A stretch of DNA of 64,000 nt from Roseivirga echinicomitans (GTDB taxonomy: Bacteria; Bacteroidota; Bacteroidia; Cytophagales; Cyclobacteriaceae), in assembly GCF_001592935.1 (NCBI RefSeq), contig NZ_LRDB01000050.1:636663-700662 (forward strand), read 5' to 3'. Of the stretch, positions 8,251-17,553 are shown in pieces. The notes beneath the pieces were generated by a model. The model was not told the DNA's origin and ran no database searches. It was given only the letters and a program-made list of their open reading frames with translations. A program made the translations under genes and the position numbers. Positions within the stretch are counted from its first letter, which is position 1, and each line of letters starts with the position of its first letter.

Positions 8251-11200
8251 CTATCCTCCAATTGGAGAGAAATCTACCTTTTTAACAGCCGCTAAGTAAG
8301 CATCCCAGTTGGCAGCATACCAAGCATCCACTTTAGATTGTAGTGACTTGAATTCATTATTAAAATCACCTAAATCCTTACGATCTGCCGCACCTGGAGC
8401 ATCAAATGAGCCTGAGATTGTACGAGACAAGCCAGTCACCTTTGAGTTTAAAGGAACAACATCAGAATCGCTACCTCCTCCGAAACGGAAACCACCTCCA
8501 CTACCAATGGCATCAGAAAGTTCTTTCATTTCTTTCTTCACTGCTTCACTCTTGGTTTTAAGTGCATTCGCTTCTGGTCCACGCTTAGTTTTTAAAGCTT
8601 CCAACACTTTGTCTACTGACTCCATGTCTTTTGTGATTTTAGACGACAAGGTTGATATATCAGTAGTAAGCACGCCAACTTCTCTGAGTAAATCTCTTCT
8701 TGCAATTAAGCTGTTCATGTTATAAGTATCACGAGGATCCATTTGGATTTCGATTTTACCTTCATCAGACTGATCTCCAATAGTTACTTTGAAAGTATAG
8801 GCGCCCGGCAATGCAGGGGCTCCACCCCTTCTGAAGAAACTAGCAAATTCAGCAGGAACACCTGGAGGAAGATCCGGCTGTATTGTGCCTTCAGGAGGAT
8901 TCTCATCGTATCTCCACGAAACACTATTCAAGCCTTCGTTAATTGAAGCGCTTAATGTTCTCACTAAGGTTCCGCTTAGATCAAAAATTTCGATTTTAGC
9001 TTGAGGACCTCTTGGAATATTAGTACCTCCGCCAACTCCGCCTCGGCCACCACGGCCTCCGCCACCTTGACCACCACCTTGTCTGGCTTGTGGTTGAGGT
9101 GCAGCAGCACCAGCGCCTCGACCTCCACCTGCTGGAGTTTCGGGTTTCTTAGCAAAGAATTTTATTACTGCAGCACCAGACTGTCTGTTTTCTCCTTCGA
9201 ACGTTGCATTACCAGGGTTAGCGGGTCCGCTTGCAGCCCTTGTACTCACCATGTAAGAAGTACTCGCGTCAATAGCGGTAACAGCAGACTCAGTCACCGA
9301 CTTTTGCCCTCTAGCTGCCAAAACACGCAATGGCTTAATATCATCAAGTACATAAATAGCTCTACCAAATGTTCCGATGACCAAGTCACTTTCGCGCTCT
9401 TGAATCACTAAGTCCATTGTAGACACACTTGGATAACCGTTTTCAAACTTGGTCCAAGTTTTTGCCTCATCAATACTCACATATAAACCATGTTCTGTTC
9501 CGAAGAACATTAACTTAGGTTCTACTGGGTCTTGGATAAAAGACAAAGCATAACCGAAAACATCATTTTCAGAAGCTATTGCCGTCCAAGTTTTTCCATA
9601 ATCTTTAGTCCTCATCAGGTAAGGCTTGAAATCGAATCTTCTGTAATTATTGATTACCGCTACGGCTTCTCCTTTATTATATCTAGAAGCTTTGATTTGG
9701 TTTACCCATGATCCAGCAGGAACACCTTTAAGATTTTTGGATACGTTTGTCCAAGTGGCACCACCATCTCTAGTAACATGAATGTAGCCATCATCAGACC
9801 CAGCCCATAGTACTCCCTTTTCTACAGCACTCGGCTCAATCACCAAAAGGGTTGTATGGTTTTCTGCTCCAGTAGCATCAATCGTTAAACCACCACTTTT
9901 ATCTTGATTTTGTTTAGTAGTATCATTGGTGGTTAAGTCTGGAGAAATAATTGTCCAGCTATCACCTTTGTTTGTACTCTTGTGCACAAACTGACTTCCA
10001 AAATAGATAGTGCTGTTGTCAAACGGATCTTGCGCCATGGCTGAGTTCCAGTTGAAACGCAATTTCACTTTAGGGTCATCGCTGGTAGGCTTAATTCTCT
10101 TGCTGCTTCCAGTAAGTTTATCATATCTACCTACATTTCCTTGTTGTGACTGAGAGTAGCCATAACGTGAATCGTCAGGATCAGCCATTACATCAAATCC
10201 ATCACCACCACCAATTGTGAAGAAGTAATCGTTTCTGATTCCATCGCTTTTCCAAGTATAAGCAGGACCTGTATAGGTTCCGTTATCTTGTAAACCTCCA
10301 TACACATTGTAAGGCATTTCGTTATCTACATTGATGTGATAGAATTGACCCAAAGGCAAATTCTCAACAAACTGCCATTTCTTACCCATGTCACGCGTAA
10401 TGGCCATACCGCCATCATTACCCAAGATCATATATTTAGGATCGTCTGGGTTAATGTATAATGCATGATTATCTACGTGAATAAGGTTTCTTGGAATAAT
10501 GTTCTCGAAAGACTTTCCACCATCTTCACTTCGGTGCACATTGGTGAAAATGCTGTATACCCTATTTTCGTTCTTCGGATCTACATAGATTTCGAAGTAG
10601 TAGAAAGGCCTGTTTCCAATGTCATTACCATTGTTAATCATTTCCCATTTAAATCCACCATCGTCTGAACGGTAAAGCGCATTCTCTTTGGCTTCGATAA
10701 GTGCGTAAACTCTATTTGGGTTGTTTGTAGCAAAAGCCAAACCCATACGACCTAAGTCGCCTTCAGGAATTCCATTATCCTTTGCTGATTGCTTTGTCCA
10801 GTTTTTACCACCATCTACGGTCATGTATAAACCTGAACTTGGCCCTCCAGAAGTAAAGAACCAAGGTTCTCTTCTGTGTTGCCACATGTTTACTAAAATC
10901 TTATTTGGGTTAGAAGGGTCCATTACCATGTCGCCAACACCTGTTTTTTCATCTACATAAAGTATATGATCCCAGGTTTCGCCACCATTTGTAGTTTTAT
11001 AGACACCTCTTTCTTTGTGATCGCCCCAAGGAGAACCAATAGCACCGATGTACACGGTATTAGGGTCATTTGGATCGATGATGATACGATGGACGTTTCG
11101 GGTTTTTTCAAGCCCCATTAACTTCCAGGTTTTTCCCGCATCTAAACTGCGGTAAACACCATAACCACCGGTTAAGCTGTTTCGAGGGTTCCCCTCTCCT

Positions 11201-11547
11201 GTTCCTGCCCAAACAATATTTGGGTTCTTCTGAGAAACGGCTACTGCTCCAATAGACAAGGCCAGGTTACCATCAAAAATAGGCTCCCAAGCAATACCTC
11301 CACTTTCAGACTTCCAAAGACCGCCCGAGGCAGAACCGGCATAAATAATTTCTGGGCTGCTATTTACCACAGCGATAGCGGTAACCCTCCCACTCATATT
11401 TGCAGGACCAATACTTCTTGGCTTCATCGCTTCTAGCTTACTGAAGTCAATTTTCTGTCCAAAAGACATAAAACTGATCAGCAAAGCGCAAAGCACGAGC
11501 ATTCCGGTACGGAAACTCGTGACATTCATACATTTTGGTTGATACAT
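8251..11547 (-). CDS. Secreted BNR/VPS10-repeat beta-propeller protein
   Basis: A 1098-residue exported protein. The signal peptide ends near SFMSFGQ; an internal ATG at 11529 (MNVTSF) gives a more typical signal sequence and is an alternative start. Residues about 30-740 consist of many BNR/Asp-box blades (for example GGLWKSESGG, YRSLDAGKTWKL, YKTTNGGETWDH, YRSDDGGFKWEM, HVTRDGGATWTN), building the large sortilin/VPS10-like propellers seen in Bacteroidota and Acidobacteria. A glycine/arginine/glutamine-rich low-complexity linker (about 815-865) joins this to a FlgD-like Ig domain (AKIEIFDLSGTLVRTL) and a C-terminal helical region. There is no obvious type IX sorting tail. Binding or hydrolysis of an extracellular polymer is possible; no catalytic residues can be named with confidence. 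Confidence 0.85.
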   Translation of the reverse strand: MYQPKCMNVTSFRTGMLVLCALLISFMSFGQKIDFSKLEAMKPRSIGPANMSGRVTAIAVVNSSPEIIYAGSASGGLWKSESGGIAWEPIFDGNLALSIGAVAVSQKNPNIVWAGTGEGNPRNSLTGGYGVYRSLDAGKTWKLMGLEKTRNVHRIIIDPNDPNTVYIGAIGSPWGDHKERGVYKTTNGGETWDHILYVDEKTGVGDMVMDPSNPNKILVNMWQHRREPWFFTSGGPSSGLYMTVDGGKNWTKQSAKDNGIPEGDLGRMGLAFATNNPNRVYALIEAKENALYRSDDGGFKWEMINNGNDIGNRPFYYFEIYVDPKNENRVYSIFTNVHRSEDGGKSFENIIPRNLIHVDNHALYINPDDPKYMILGNDGGMAITRDMGKKWQFVENLPLGQFYHINVDNEMPYNVYGGLQDNGTYTGPAYTWKSDGIRNDYFFTIGGGDGFDVMADPDDSRYGYSQSQQGNVGRYDKLTGSSKRIKPTSDDPKVKLRFNWNSAMAQDPFDNSTIYFGSQFVHKSTNKGDSWTIISPDLTTNDTTKQNQDKSGGLTIDATGAENHTTLLVIEPSAVEKGVLWAGSDDGYIHVTRDGGATWTNVSKNLKGVPAGSWVNQIKASRYNKGEAVAVINNYRRFDFKPYLMRTKDYGKTWTAIASENDVFGYALSFIQDPVEPKLMFFGTEHGLYVSIDEAKTWTKFENGYPSVSTMDLVIQERESDLVIGTFGRAIYVLDDIKPLRVLAARGQKSVTESAVTAIDASTSYMVSTRAASGPANPGNATFEGENRQSGAAVIKFFAKKPETPAGGGRGAGAAAPQPQARQGGGQGGGGRGGRGGVGGGTNIPRGPQAKIEIFDLSGTLVRTLSASINEGLNSVSWRYDENPPEGTIQPDLPPGVPAEFASFFRRGGAPALPGAYTFKVTIGDQSDEGKIEIQMDPRDTYNMNSLIARRDLLREVGVLTTDISTLSSKITKDMESVDKVLEALKTKRGPEANALKTKSEAVKKEMKELSDAIGSGGGFRFGGGSDSDVVPLNSKVTGLSRTISGSFDAPGAADRKDLGDFNNEFKSLQSKVDAWYAANWDAYLAAVKKVDFSPIGG

Positions 11548-11669
11548 AGTTTTAGTTGTGTTGATTTTCGATTTAGACGGCCTTTGGAGGCCAACGTTTA
11601 ATGAATAGACTCAATTTTAATGAGTTATAAAAATGGATTTACATTGATGGTAATTTTTCTAAAATACGC

Positions 11670-11701
11670 TTGGTGAAGTCTGATCTATTCACCTATATTT
11701 G
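11670..11701 (+). promoter_or_regulatory. Bacteroidota-type promoter for tRNA-Ser
   Basis: TTG at 11670-11672 and TATATTTG at 11694-11701, spaced by 21 bases, match the TTG / TAnnTTTG promoter used by the Bacteroidota housekeeping sigma factor. Transcription would start about 35 bases before the tRNA. Confidence 0.6.
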
Positions 11702-11742
11702 CACTCCTCTTAAACGAGGGCAATATATCAGCTTAATTACAC

Positions 11743-11829
<87 letters not shown>

Positions 11830-11830
11830 C

Positions 11831-11864
11831 AAAAGGCCTTAGAATTACTTCTAAGGCCTTTTTT
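11831..11864 (+). terminator. Terminator of tRNA-Ser
   Basis: Perfect stem AAGGCCTTAGAA / TTCTAAGGCCTT with loop TTAC, then a run of Ts. It starts within a few bases of the tRNA 3' end. Confidence 0.92.
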
Positions 11865-11984
11865 ATGTTTTTGTCACACTGTTTGTCATAGACTGACTGG
11901 TACATTACTTACTGATAGGCCAGAAACATGAACCCCTTCCGTTTCAAAGTGGCTTTCTTAAGTTATTTGCACACTTCCATTAAC

Positions 11985-11992
11985 TATCTTTG
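11985..11992 (+). promoter_or_regulatory. Candidate -7 box upstream of ppa
   Basis: TATCTTTG matches the TAnnTTTG -7 consensus. A TTG at 11967-11969 is present but only 15 bases away, shorter than usual. The implied leader before the ppa start would be about 75 bases. Confidence 0.45.
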
Positions 11993-12073
11993 TCATTCAA
12001 GGCTGAATAGTGCATCGCTTTGACAGTATATGTGAAATGATGAGTAAGCTTAGCCAACAGAAAAATCAACTTT

Positions 12074-12619
12074 ATGAAAAATAAATTCAACCCTTGGCAT
12101 GATGTTTCTCCTGGTGATAATCTGCCAGACATCGTAAATGGCATCATTGAAATTCCAAAAGGAACAAGGGCAAAATACGAACTTGATAAAGACAGCGGGC
12201 TTTTAATGCTCGACAGAGTGTTATACTCTTCCGTCTATTACCCAGCGAACTACGGTTTTATTCCGCAGAGTTATTGTGAGGATAGAGATCCCTTGGATAT
12301 TCTCATTCTATCGCAAATCGATATCGTTCCTATGTGCATTGTTCCAGCCAAAGTGATTGGCGTCATGCGAATGCTTGATAATGGAGAAGCGGATGATAAA
12401 ATCATTGCCGTTGCCGAAGGAGACCCGAGTGTGAGCCATATCAACGACATCTCTGAACTTCCAGCACACTTCATTTCAGAAATGAGGAATTTCTTTGAAG
12501 ACTATAAAAAGCTAGAGAAGAAAACTGTAGTTGTAGAGGAGTTCCTTGACAAGCAAACTGCCATCAAAATTCTTAAAGAGAGTTTTGAAATGTATAAAGA
12601 GAAGTTCGAAAAACGTTAA
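12074..12619 (+). CDS. ppa: Inorganic pyrophosphatase, family I
   Basis: A 181-residue soluble enzyme that hydrolyses PPi to two phosphates in the cytoplasm and so drives biosynthetic reactions. Recognisable family I elements are [18 protein letters not shown] (substrate-binding lysine, arginine and glutamate), [17 protein letters not shown], the metal-binding [10 protein letters not shown] at about residues 75-84, [19 protein letters not shown] and [11 protein letters not shown]. The usual signature has a small residue or Asn between the first two aspartates of DxDPxD; here it is Arg, a mild deviation. Length matches bacterial family I enzymes. It is a single-gene unit, with a hairpin separating it from the convergent phosphoesterase. 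Confidence 0.93.
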   Translation: MKNKFNPWHDVSPGDNLPDIVNGIIEIPKGTRAKYELDKDSGLLMLDRVLYSSVYYPANYGFIPQSYCEDRDPLDILILSQIDIVPMCIVPAKVIGVMRMLDNGEADDKIIAVAEGDPSVSHINDISELPAHFISEMRNFFEDYKKLEKKTVVVEEFLDKQTAIKILKESFEMYKEKFEKR

Positions 12620-12639
12620 CGCTTTACAACCAATGCAAC

Positions 12640-12660
12640 GTGGGGTTTCAGCAGCCCCAC
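12640..12660. terminator. GC-rich hairpin between convergent genes
   Basis: GTGGGG/CCCCAC stem with a 9-base loop, 20 bases after the ppa stop and just before the end of the convergent gene. There is no T run on the plus side, so it is at best a weak terminator. Confidence 0.4.
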
Positions 12661-12662
12661 CC

Positions 12663-13910
12663 TTAAACAGGTCTATTCGTCAATTCAAAAATGGTAATCT
12701 CGGGAAGAATACCGATTCGGCCAGGGAAGCCTAAGAAGCCAAAGCCTCGGTTGACATAGAGGTGGTGGTCTCCTTCGGTATATAAATCGGCCCATTGCGG
12801 ATACATCCATTGCGAAGGGCTCCACCTGAAATTACCGATCTCCACTCCTAACTGCATGCCGTGGGTGTGCCCTGCAAACATTAGATCAATGTCCTTATAG
12901 TTTGGTCTTACTTGCGCATCCCAGTGACTTGGATCGTGTGAAAGCAGAATCTTTACATCTCCTTCTGAGTTCTTATGTGCAAGGTCTAAGTCACCATATT
13001 TGGCAAAACGGCCTGCACCCCAGTTCTCCACTCCTATTAATGAAATTTGATCCCCTCCTACTTTCAGTGAAGCGTTCTCATTCATCATCAAGTTCCAGCC
13101 CAGTTTCTCATGCGCCAACACCATGTCTTGGAGGTTTTTCTGTTTGGCTTGAAGTGAAGACCACTGCAAATAGTCTCCGTAATCATGATTCCCTAAAGTA
13201 GAGTAAACTCCGAGGTCCGCTTTTACTTTAGAGAAAATATCGAAATACTCGTTTACTTCTTTGGTTTGGTTGTTTACTAAATCGCCCGTAAAAAACACCA
13301 CATCCGGTTTTTCGGCCATTAATAAATTAATCCCTCCTTCTACTGCCTTTTTATCAAAGAAGCTTCCGCTATGGATATCGGAGAGCTGCGCCATTTTAAT
13401 CCCATTAAAACCACTGGGAAGATTAGGAAGATATAATTTTTTTCTCCTTATACGATAATCGTATGCACCTGACACTATGCCAAAACTCATGGTCACTATT
13501 GGCAAAGTAGCTGCCGCAACGGCAGTTTTGGCAAGGAATTCAGACCTAGATATTTTTTTACCTGCTGCTATTTTCTTTTCCTTTCTACGTTTTTTCCCTG
13601 CAAAGAAAAGTGCCACAGCCCTTCTGATGTCATCAATAAAGACGAATACCAAACCAACCAGCTTGGCTGTATAGGACATGAAAATTATGGAGATGGTAAA
13701 ACTAAAGGCAACGGTTCCTGCCTGAGAAAGGTAAAGATAAAAGACCAAAGCCATCATTACTATGGCCTGTAAGAGGTAAATCCTCCTGAGCCACTTGGCG
13801 CGATTGGCCTTTATGTTCTTTAAAAGTGTTTTTGTGGCTTGGTAGGCATAGAGCTCTATCCAACCCAGGAATAGAACTATTAAAACGAAACTGAAAACAT
13901 TAAACTTCAT
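12663..13910 (-). CDS. Membrane-anchored metallophosphoesterase
   Basis: A calcineurin-like phosphoesterase of 415 residues. Three or four N-terminal hydrophobic segments (about residues 1-120) come before a short basic stretch and a twin-lysine linker, then the catalytic domain with the five metallophosphoesterase blocks: LSDIHSGSF, FFTGDLVNN, TLGNHDYGD, LLSHDPSHW and FAGHTHGMQLG. The metal-binding D, H, N and H residues are all present. The start is placed at ATG 13910 (MKFNVFSF); an upstream TTG at 13928 would add six residues. YaeI/YkuE-like proteins of this type cleave phosphodiester or pyrophosphate bonds of lipids such as UDP-diacylglucosamine, but the substrate here is unknown. It is followed by the convergent ppa gene. 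Confidence 0.87.
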   Translation of the reverse strand: MKFNVFSFVLIVLFLGWIELYAYQATKTLLKNIKANRAKWLRRIYLLQAIVMMALVFYLYLSQAGTVAFSFTISIIFMSYTAKLVGLVFVFIDDIRRAVALFFAGKKRRKEKKIAAGKKISRSEFLAKTAVAAATLPIVTMSFGIVSGAYDYRIRRKKLYLPNLPSGFNGIKMAQLSDIHSGSFFDKKAVEGGINLLMAEKPDVVFFTGDLVNNQTKEVNEYFDIFSKVKADLGVYSTLGNHDYGDYLQWSSLQAKQKNLQDMVLAHEKLGWNLMMNENASLKVGGDQISLIGVENWGAGRFAKYGDLDLAHKNSEGDVKILLSHDPSHWDAQVRPNYKDIDLMFAGHTHGMQLGVEIGNFRWSPSQWMYPQWADLYTEGDHHLYVNRGFGFLGFPGRIGILPEITIFELTNRPV

Positions 13911-13945
13911 ATACGTTTTGCTAACCAATTGAACCTCATTTCAGT

Positions 13946-13980
13946 TCAAAAAAAGAGCTCTCGGGAACCACCCCGAGAGC
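13946..13980 (-). terminator. Terminator of the RND efflux operon
   Basis: On the minus strand, GCTCTCGGG pairs with CCCGAGAGC (13956-13964 and 13972-13980) and is followed by a run of seven Ts. It lies about 105 bases downstream of the RND pump gene stop. Confidence 0.82.
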
Positions 13981-14085
13981 AACCAAATCAACCTTAACTA
14001 TGATGGCGTCTGAGAAACAGACACCTAAATCACCACATAGTACTTTATACAAACATCAAGCCAAAGCTCCGTTCGCTTTGTTCTT

Positions 14086-17000
14086 TTAACTTAAGGCACT
14101 CGCCTTTCTAGCTTCCTTCCTACCTGCTATTCTATACATGAATTTATCTGCTAATAAATACATAGTAGGAACAATAATCAGTGTCAAGAAAGTGGCGAAA
14201 GTAAGTCCAAAAATAATTGTCCAAGACATTGGCCCCCAGAACACTACGTTATCACCTCCAACATAAAAGTCCGCATTGTAACTAGTGAACCAACCTATAA
14301 AGTCAATGTTCAAACCAACTGCCAAAGGCACCAAACCAAGAATGGTAGTAATGGCCGTTAAGATTACAGGACGAAGTCTCGTTTTACCTGCAATAATAAT
14401 TGAGTTCACCACTTCTTCCATTGGTAAACGGGCATCATCATCTAAACCTAATTCTCTTCTTCTCCTCTTCCTGGTCAGTTCAATGTAATCAATAAGTACA
14501 ATCGCGTTGTTTACCACAATACCAGCCAGGGCAATAATCCCTACCATGGTCATGATTACCACGAATTCCATATTGAAAATCACCAAGCCCAAGAACACAC
14601 CAATCGTGCTTAAGAATACAGATACCATAATGATGAATGGCGCAGTAATTTTATTGAACTGAGACACGATGATCAAGAAGATGGTGAACACTGCGATAAG
14701 CAATGCTTTGGCCAAGAAAGCCATGTTTTCTGCCTGCTCTTCTTGCTCTCCTGTAAAAGCGAAGTTATAGCCCGTTGGCATGTCGTAATCAGCCATTAGT
14801 ACCTTGAGTTGATCTACAATTTCGGTCGCGTTTGCACCCGCCAAAACGTTAGAACTTAACGTCACTACCCTGTCCAAATCCTTTCTTTTGATTGAACCAT
14901 AAGTGGAGCCATAGCGCACATGAGCAACAGAAGAAATAGGCACTTGCACCAATTTACCTGAGTTCTGATTTCTGAAGGTGATGTTCTTGTTCAGCAAGGC
15001 ATCAATATCATAACGATAGTCTTGATTCAAACGAACATTGATTTCGTAATCGTCTTCACCTTCCTTGTATTTAGAAACTTCCTTACCAAAAAGAGCCGTT
15101 CTAATTTCATTGGCAATAGCATAAGTAGACAAGCCGAAACGTCTGGCATTATCGCGATCGACATCCACGATCAACTCAGGCTTACCCAGTTCTAAAGAAC
15201 TTTTCAATTCTTCGATTCCACGGATACCAGACTCATCAATCTTTTGTTGAATATCTTCACTCACATGGATCAAAGTTTCTAAGTCTTCACCAATAATCTC
15301 TAAGTTGATCGCCTTACCTGTTGGCGGACCAGCAGCATCTTTATCAATGGTTAAAGTAACACCAGGCTCTGGCTTAATTTCCGCACGCAAAGCGTTCATT
15401 ACATCTTGCGTATTGATATCTCCACGAAGTTTACTTTCAATAAAGTTAACGGTGATACGTGCCTTGTGTGGCTCTTCCGATTGACCTACAGCAGTTGGAT
15501 CATTTGGATCAGCAGCGCCCTGACTTACGTTGGTAGAAACTGATTCTACAACCGCTTCATAAGGCTTGATGATTTCAAGCACTTGCGCTTCAATCGTCTT
15601 GGCAAAATCATTGGTTACTTCAATGTCAGTTCCTACAGGAAATTCAACAAATACGTTCACATACTTAGGTTCGTTTTCAGGGAAGAATAACACCTTAGGT
15701 TGGAAAGCTGCAAAGATCCCCAATGAAATGAATAGCGCTACAAATGCTCCACCCAAGTAAAGACCTGGATGTTTTACCGCACTCTTCAACACTCTTTCAT
15801 AACGACCTTCTAGTGCAGGCAAAAAGCCAGCTTGGAATCTTTTAGACAATGGCCCTAATACATAAATATTCATTAGAGTAAGCGCCCCAATGAGGATCAA
15901 TAAGTTACCCAATGCCGGAATCCCTGCTCCAAATGCGACTATTAGTCCTAAAACTATAGCGATAGATGATCTAATAATGATCCTTTTATGGTTGTATACT
16001 TTCTTCCCATCCAAACTCATGAAGGAAGAAATAAATACAGGGTTGATCACCAAGGCAACAAACAAAGATGAGCCAAGTGTAATGATCAATGTCACTGGTA
16101 AATAGAGCATAAACTCACCTATGATACCTGGCCAAAAAGCCAATGGCATAAAGGCAGCCAAAGTAGTCGCAGTAGATGATATAATTGGTAAAGCCACTTC
16201 GCCTACCCCTTTACGGGTGGCAGCCATTGGACTCAAACCTTCTTCCATCAAACGATATACGTTTTCAACCACCACAATCCCATTATCCACCAACATACCC
16301 AAGGCCATAATAAGACCGAAAAGCGTCATGGTATTGATAGAAATGCCCAATAAACCTAGAATCATTAAGGCCATAAACATTGACAACGGAATGGCCATAC
16401 CCACGAAAAGTGAGTTACGGGTTCCTAAAAAGAACATCAACACAGTAACTACCAGAATTACCCCGAAGATGATGTTGTTACCCAAACTACTTACTTGCTC
16501 TCTTGTGTCCTTCGACTGATCGTTGGTGGTGGTTACTTTTGTAGATGCAGGAATTTGACCACTTGCGTAGCTTTCATCAATCAGCTTGGTGATTTTGTCC
16601 GTAGCGATCAAAAGGTTTTCACCACTTCGTTTCATTACGTCCAACTTCACCACTGGATCCAAGTCTAAACGCGCATAGTTCATCTTGTCTTTATAGCCAA
16701 ATGTAACAGTGGCTACATCCCTTAAGTAAACAATGTTTCCATCTTCAGAACTAATGATAATTCCTTCGATTTGCGCAGGATCATCAAATTCACCAATTAC
16801 CCTTACGTTTCTCCTTAAACCATCAGCCACCACGTTACCACCTGATAGGGTAAGGTTTTCAGCCGAAATGGCGTTTTCAATATCCGTAAAAGTCACTTTT
16901 CTTGCTTCAAGTTTGAAAGGATCTACTTTCACTTCTACTTCTTTCTCATCAACCCCAACAATATTCACCTTAGAAATCTCCTTGAACTTCTCAATCTCAT

Positions 17001-17529
17001 CTTCAAGATATTCTGCAATATCATTCAGCTCATCTAAAGATTTTGAAGGGTCGGTAAGGTTAAGGTTCAGAATTGGAAAGTTCTCTGAAAAGCTAAACTT
17101 GATTACACTCGGGTCGGACTTTAAATCTGATGGCAGTTCAGATTTAGCCTTATCCACAGCATCTTTTACATCGGTCAAAGCTTTGTCTACATCAACCCCT
17201 ACTTGAAACTCCACTACAATGGCGGAGAAATCTTGTACAGAGGTAGATTGGATATTATCAACACCTTCGATAGTGTTAATTTCCTTTTCCAGTTCACGAG
17301 TAATCAAACTTTCAATATCCTCAGGGGAGTTACCTGGGTGTGCTGTACTCACATATACCGTTGGCTGCTCCACTTCTGGGAAACTTTCTTTTGGCAAGGT
17401 GATGTAAGAATATACACCTGCCGCTACAATAATGAGCGTAAGTACATATACTGTAATTTTATTTCGAATCGACAGGGAGGTTAATCCAAACTCCTTATCA
17501 ATCACATTTTGTTGATTATTTTCAGCCAT
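14086..17529 (-). CDS. RND-family efflux pump, inner-membrane permease
   Basis: A 1147-residue AcrB/MexB-type proton-driven pump. The first helix (ITVYVLTLIIVAAGVYSYITLP) is followed by the periplasmic porter loop with PGNSPEDIE and DVKDAVDKAKSELP. A transmembrane block comes next, with GISINTMTLFGLIMALGMLVDNGIVVVEN-like TM4 (aspartate of the proton relay before NGIVVVEN), then a second loop and second TM block with 'GIVVNNAIVLIDY'. Duplicate-half architecture and length (E. coli AcrB is 1049) fit the family; an insertion around residues 510-560 adds extra hydrophobic segments. It is the last gene of the tetR-tolC-MFP-RND operon, 24 bases after the adaptor gene. The motif pattern suggests a drug or lipid exporter rather than the heavy-metal (CusA) class, but the substrate is inferred only. 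Confidence 0.94.
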   Translation of the reverse strand: MAENNQQNVIDKEFGLTSLSIRNKITVYVLTLIIVAAGVYSYITLPKESFPEVEQPTVYVSTAHPGNSPEDIESLITRELEKEINTIEGVDNIQSTSVQDFSAIVVEFQVGVDVDKALTDVKDAVDKAKSELPSDLKSDPSVIKFSFSENFPILNLNLTDPSKSLDELNDIAEYLEDEIEKFKEISKVNIVGVDEKEVEVKVDPFKLEARKVTFTDIENAISAENLTLSGGNVVADGLRRNVRVIGEFDDPAQIEGIIISSEDGNIVYLRDVATVTFGYKDKMNYARLDLDPVVKLDVMKRSGENLLIATDKITKLIDESYASGQIPASTKVTTTNDQSKDTREQVSSLGNNIIFGVILVVTVLMFFLGTRNSLFVGMAIPLSMFMALMILGLLGISINTMTLFGLIMALGMLVDNGIVVVENVYRLMEEGLSPMAATRKGVGEVALPIISSTATTLAAFMPLAFWPGIIGEFMLYLPVTLIITLGSSLFVALVINPVFISSFMSLDGKKVYNHKRIIIRSSIAIVLGLIVAFGAGIPALGNLLILIGALTLMNIYVLGPLSKRFQAGFLPALEGRYERVLKSAVKHPGLYLGGAFVALFISLGIFAAFQPKVLFFPENEPKYVNVFVEFPVGTDIEVTNDFAKTIEAQVLEIIKPYEAVVESVSTNVSQGAADPNDPTAVGQSEEPHKARITVNFIESKLRGDINTQDVMNALRAEIKPEPGVTLTIDKDAAGPPTGKAINLEIIGEDLETLIHVSEDIQQKIDESGIRGIEELKSSLELGKPELIVDVDRDNARRFGLSTYAIANEIRTALFGKEVSKYKEGEDDYEINVRLNQDYRYDIDALLNKNITFRNQNSGKLVQVPISSVAHVRYGSTYGSIKRKDLDRVVTLSSNVLAGANATEIVDQLKVLMADYDMPTGYNFAFTGEQEEQAENMAFLAKALLIAVFTIFLIIVSQFNKITAPFIIMVSVFLSTIGVFLGLVIFNMEFVVIMTMVGIIALAGIVVNNAIVLIDYIELTRKRRRRELGLDDDARLPMEEVVNSIIIAGKTRLRPVILTAITTILGLVPLAVGLNIDFIGWFTSYNADFYVGGDNVVFWGPMSWTIIFGLTFATFLTLIIVPTMYLLADKFMYRIAGRKEARKASALS

Positions 17530-17553
17530 AATGCTTTAATTCAGAGGTTAAGA

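Noticed and set aside
8309..9411. Two longer antisense ORFs (8309-8725, 9001-9411) inside the BNR-protein gene
   Set aside because: The minus-strand frame has a signal peptide, propeller blades and a terminator; the antisense frames have no recognisable motifs or plausible starts.
16121..17206. Antisense ORFs of 132 and 157 codons in the RND pump gene
   Set aside because: They are shadows of a well-conserved 1147-residue pump frame with low codon-use plausibility.
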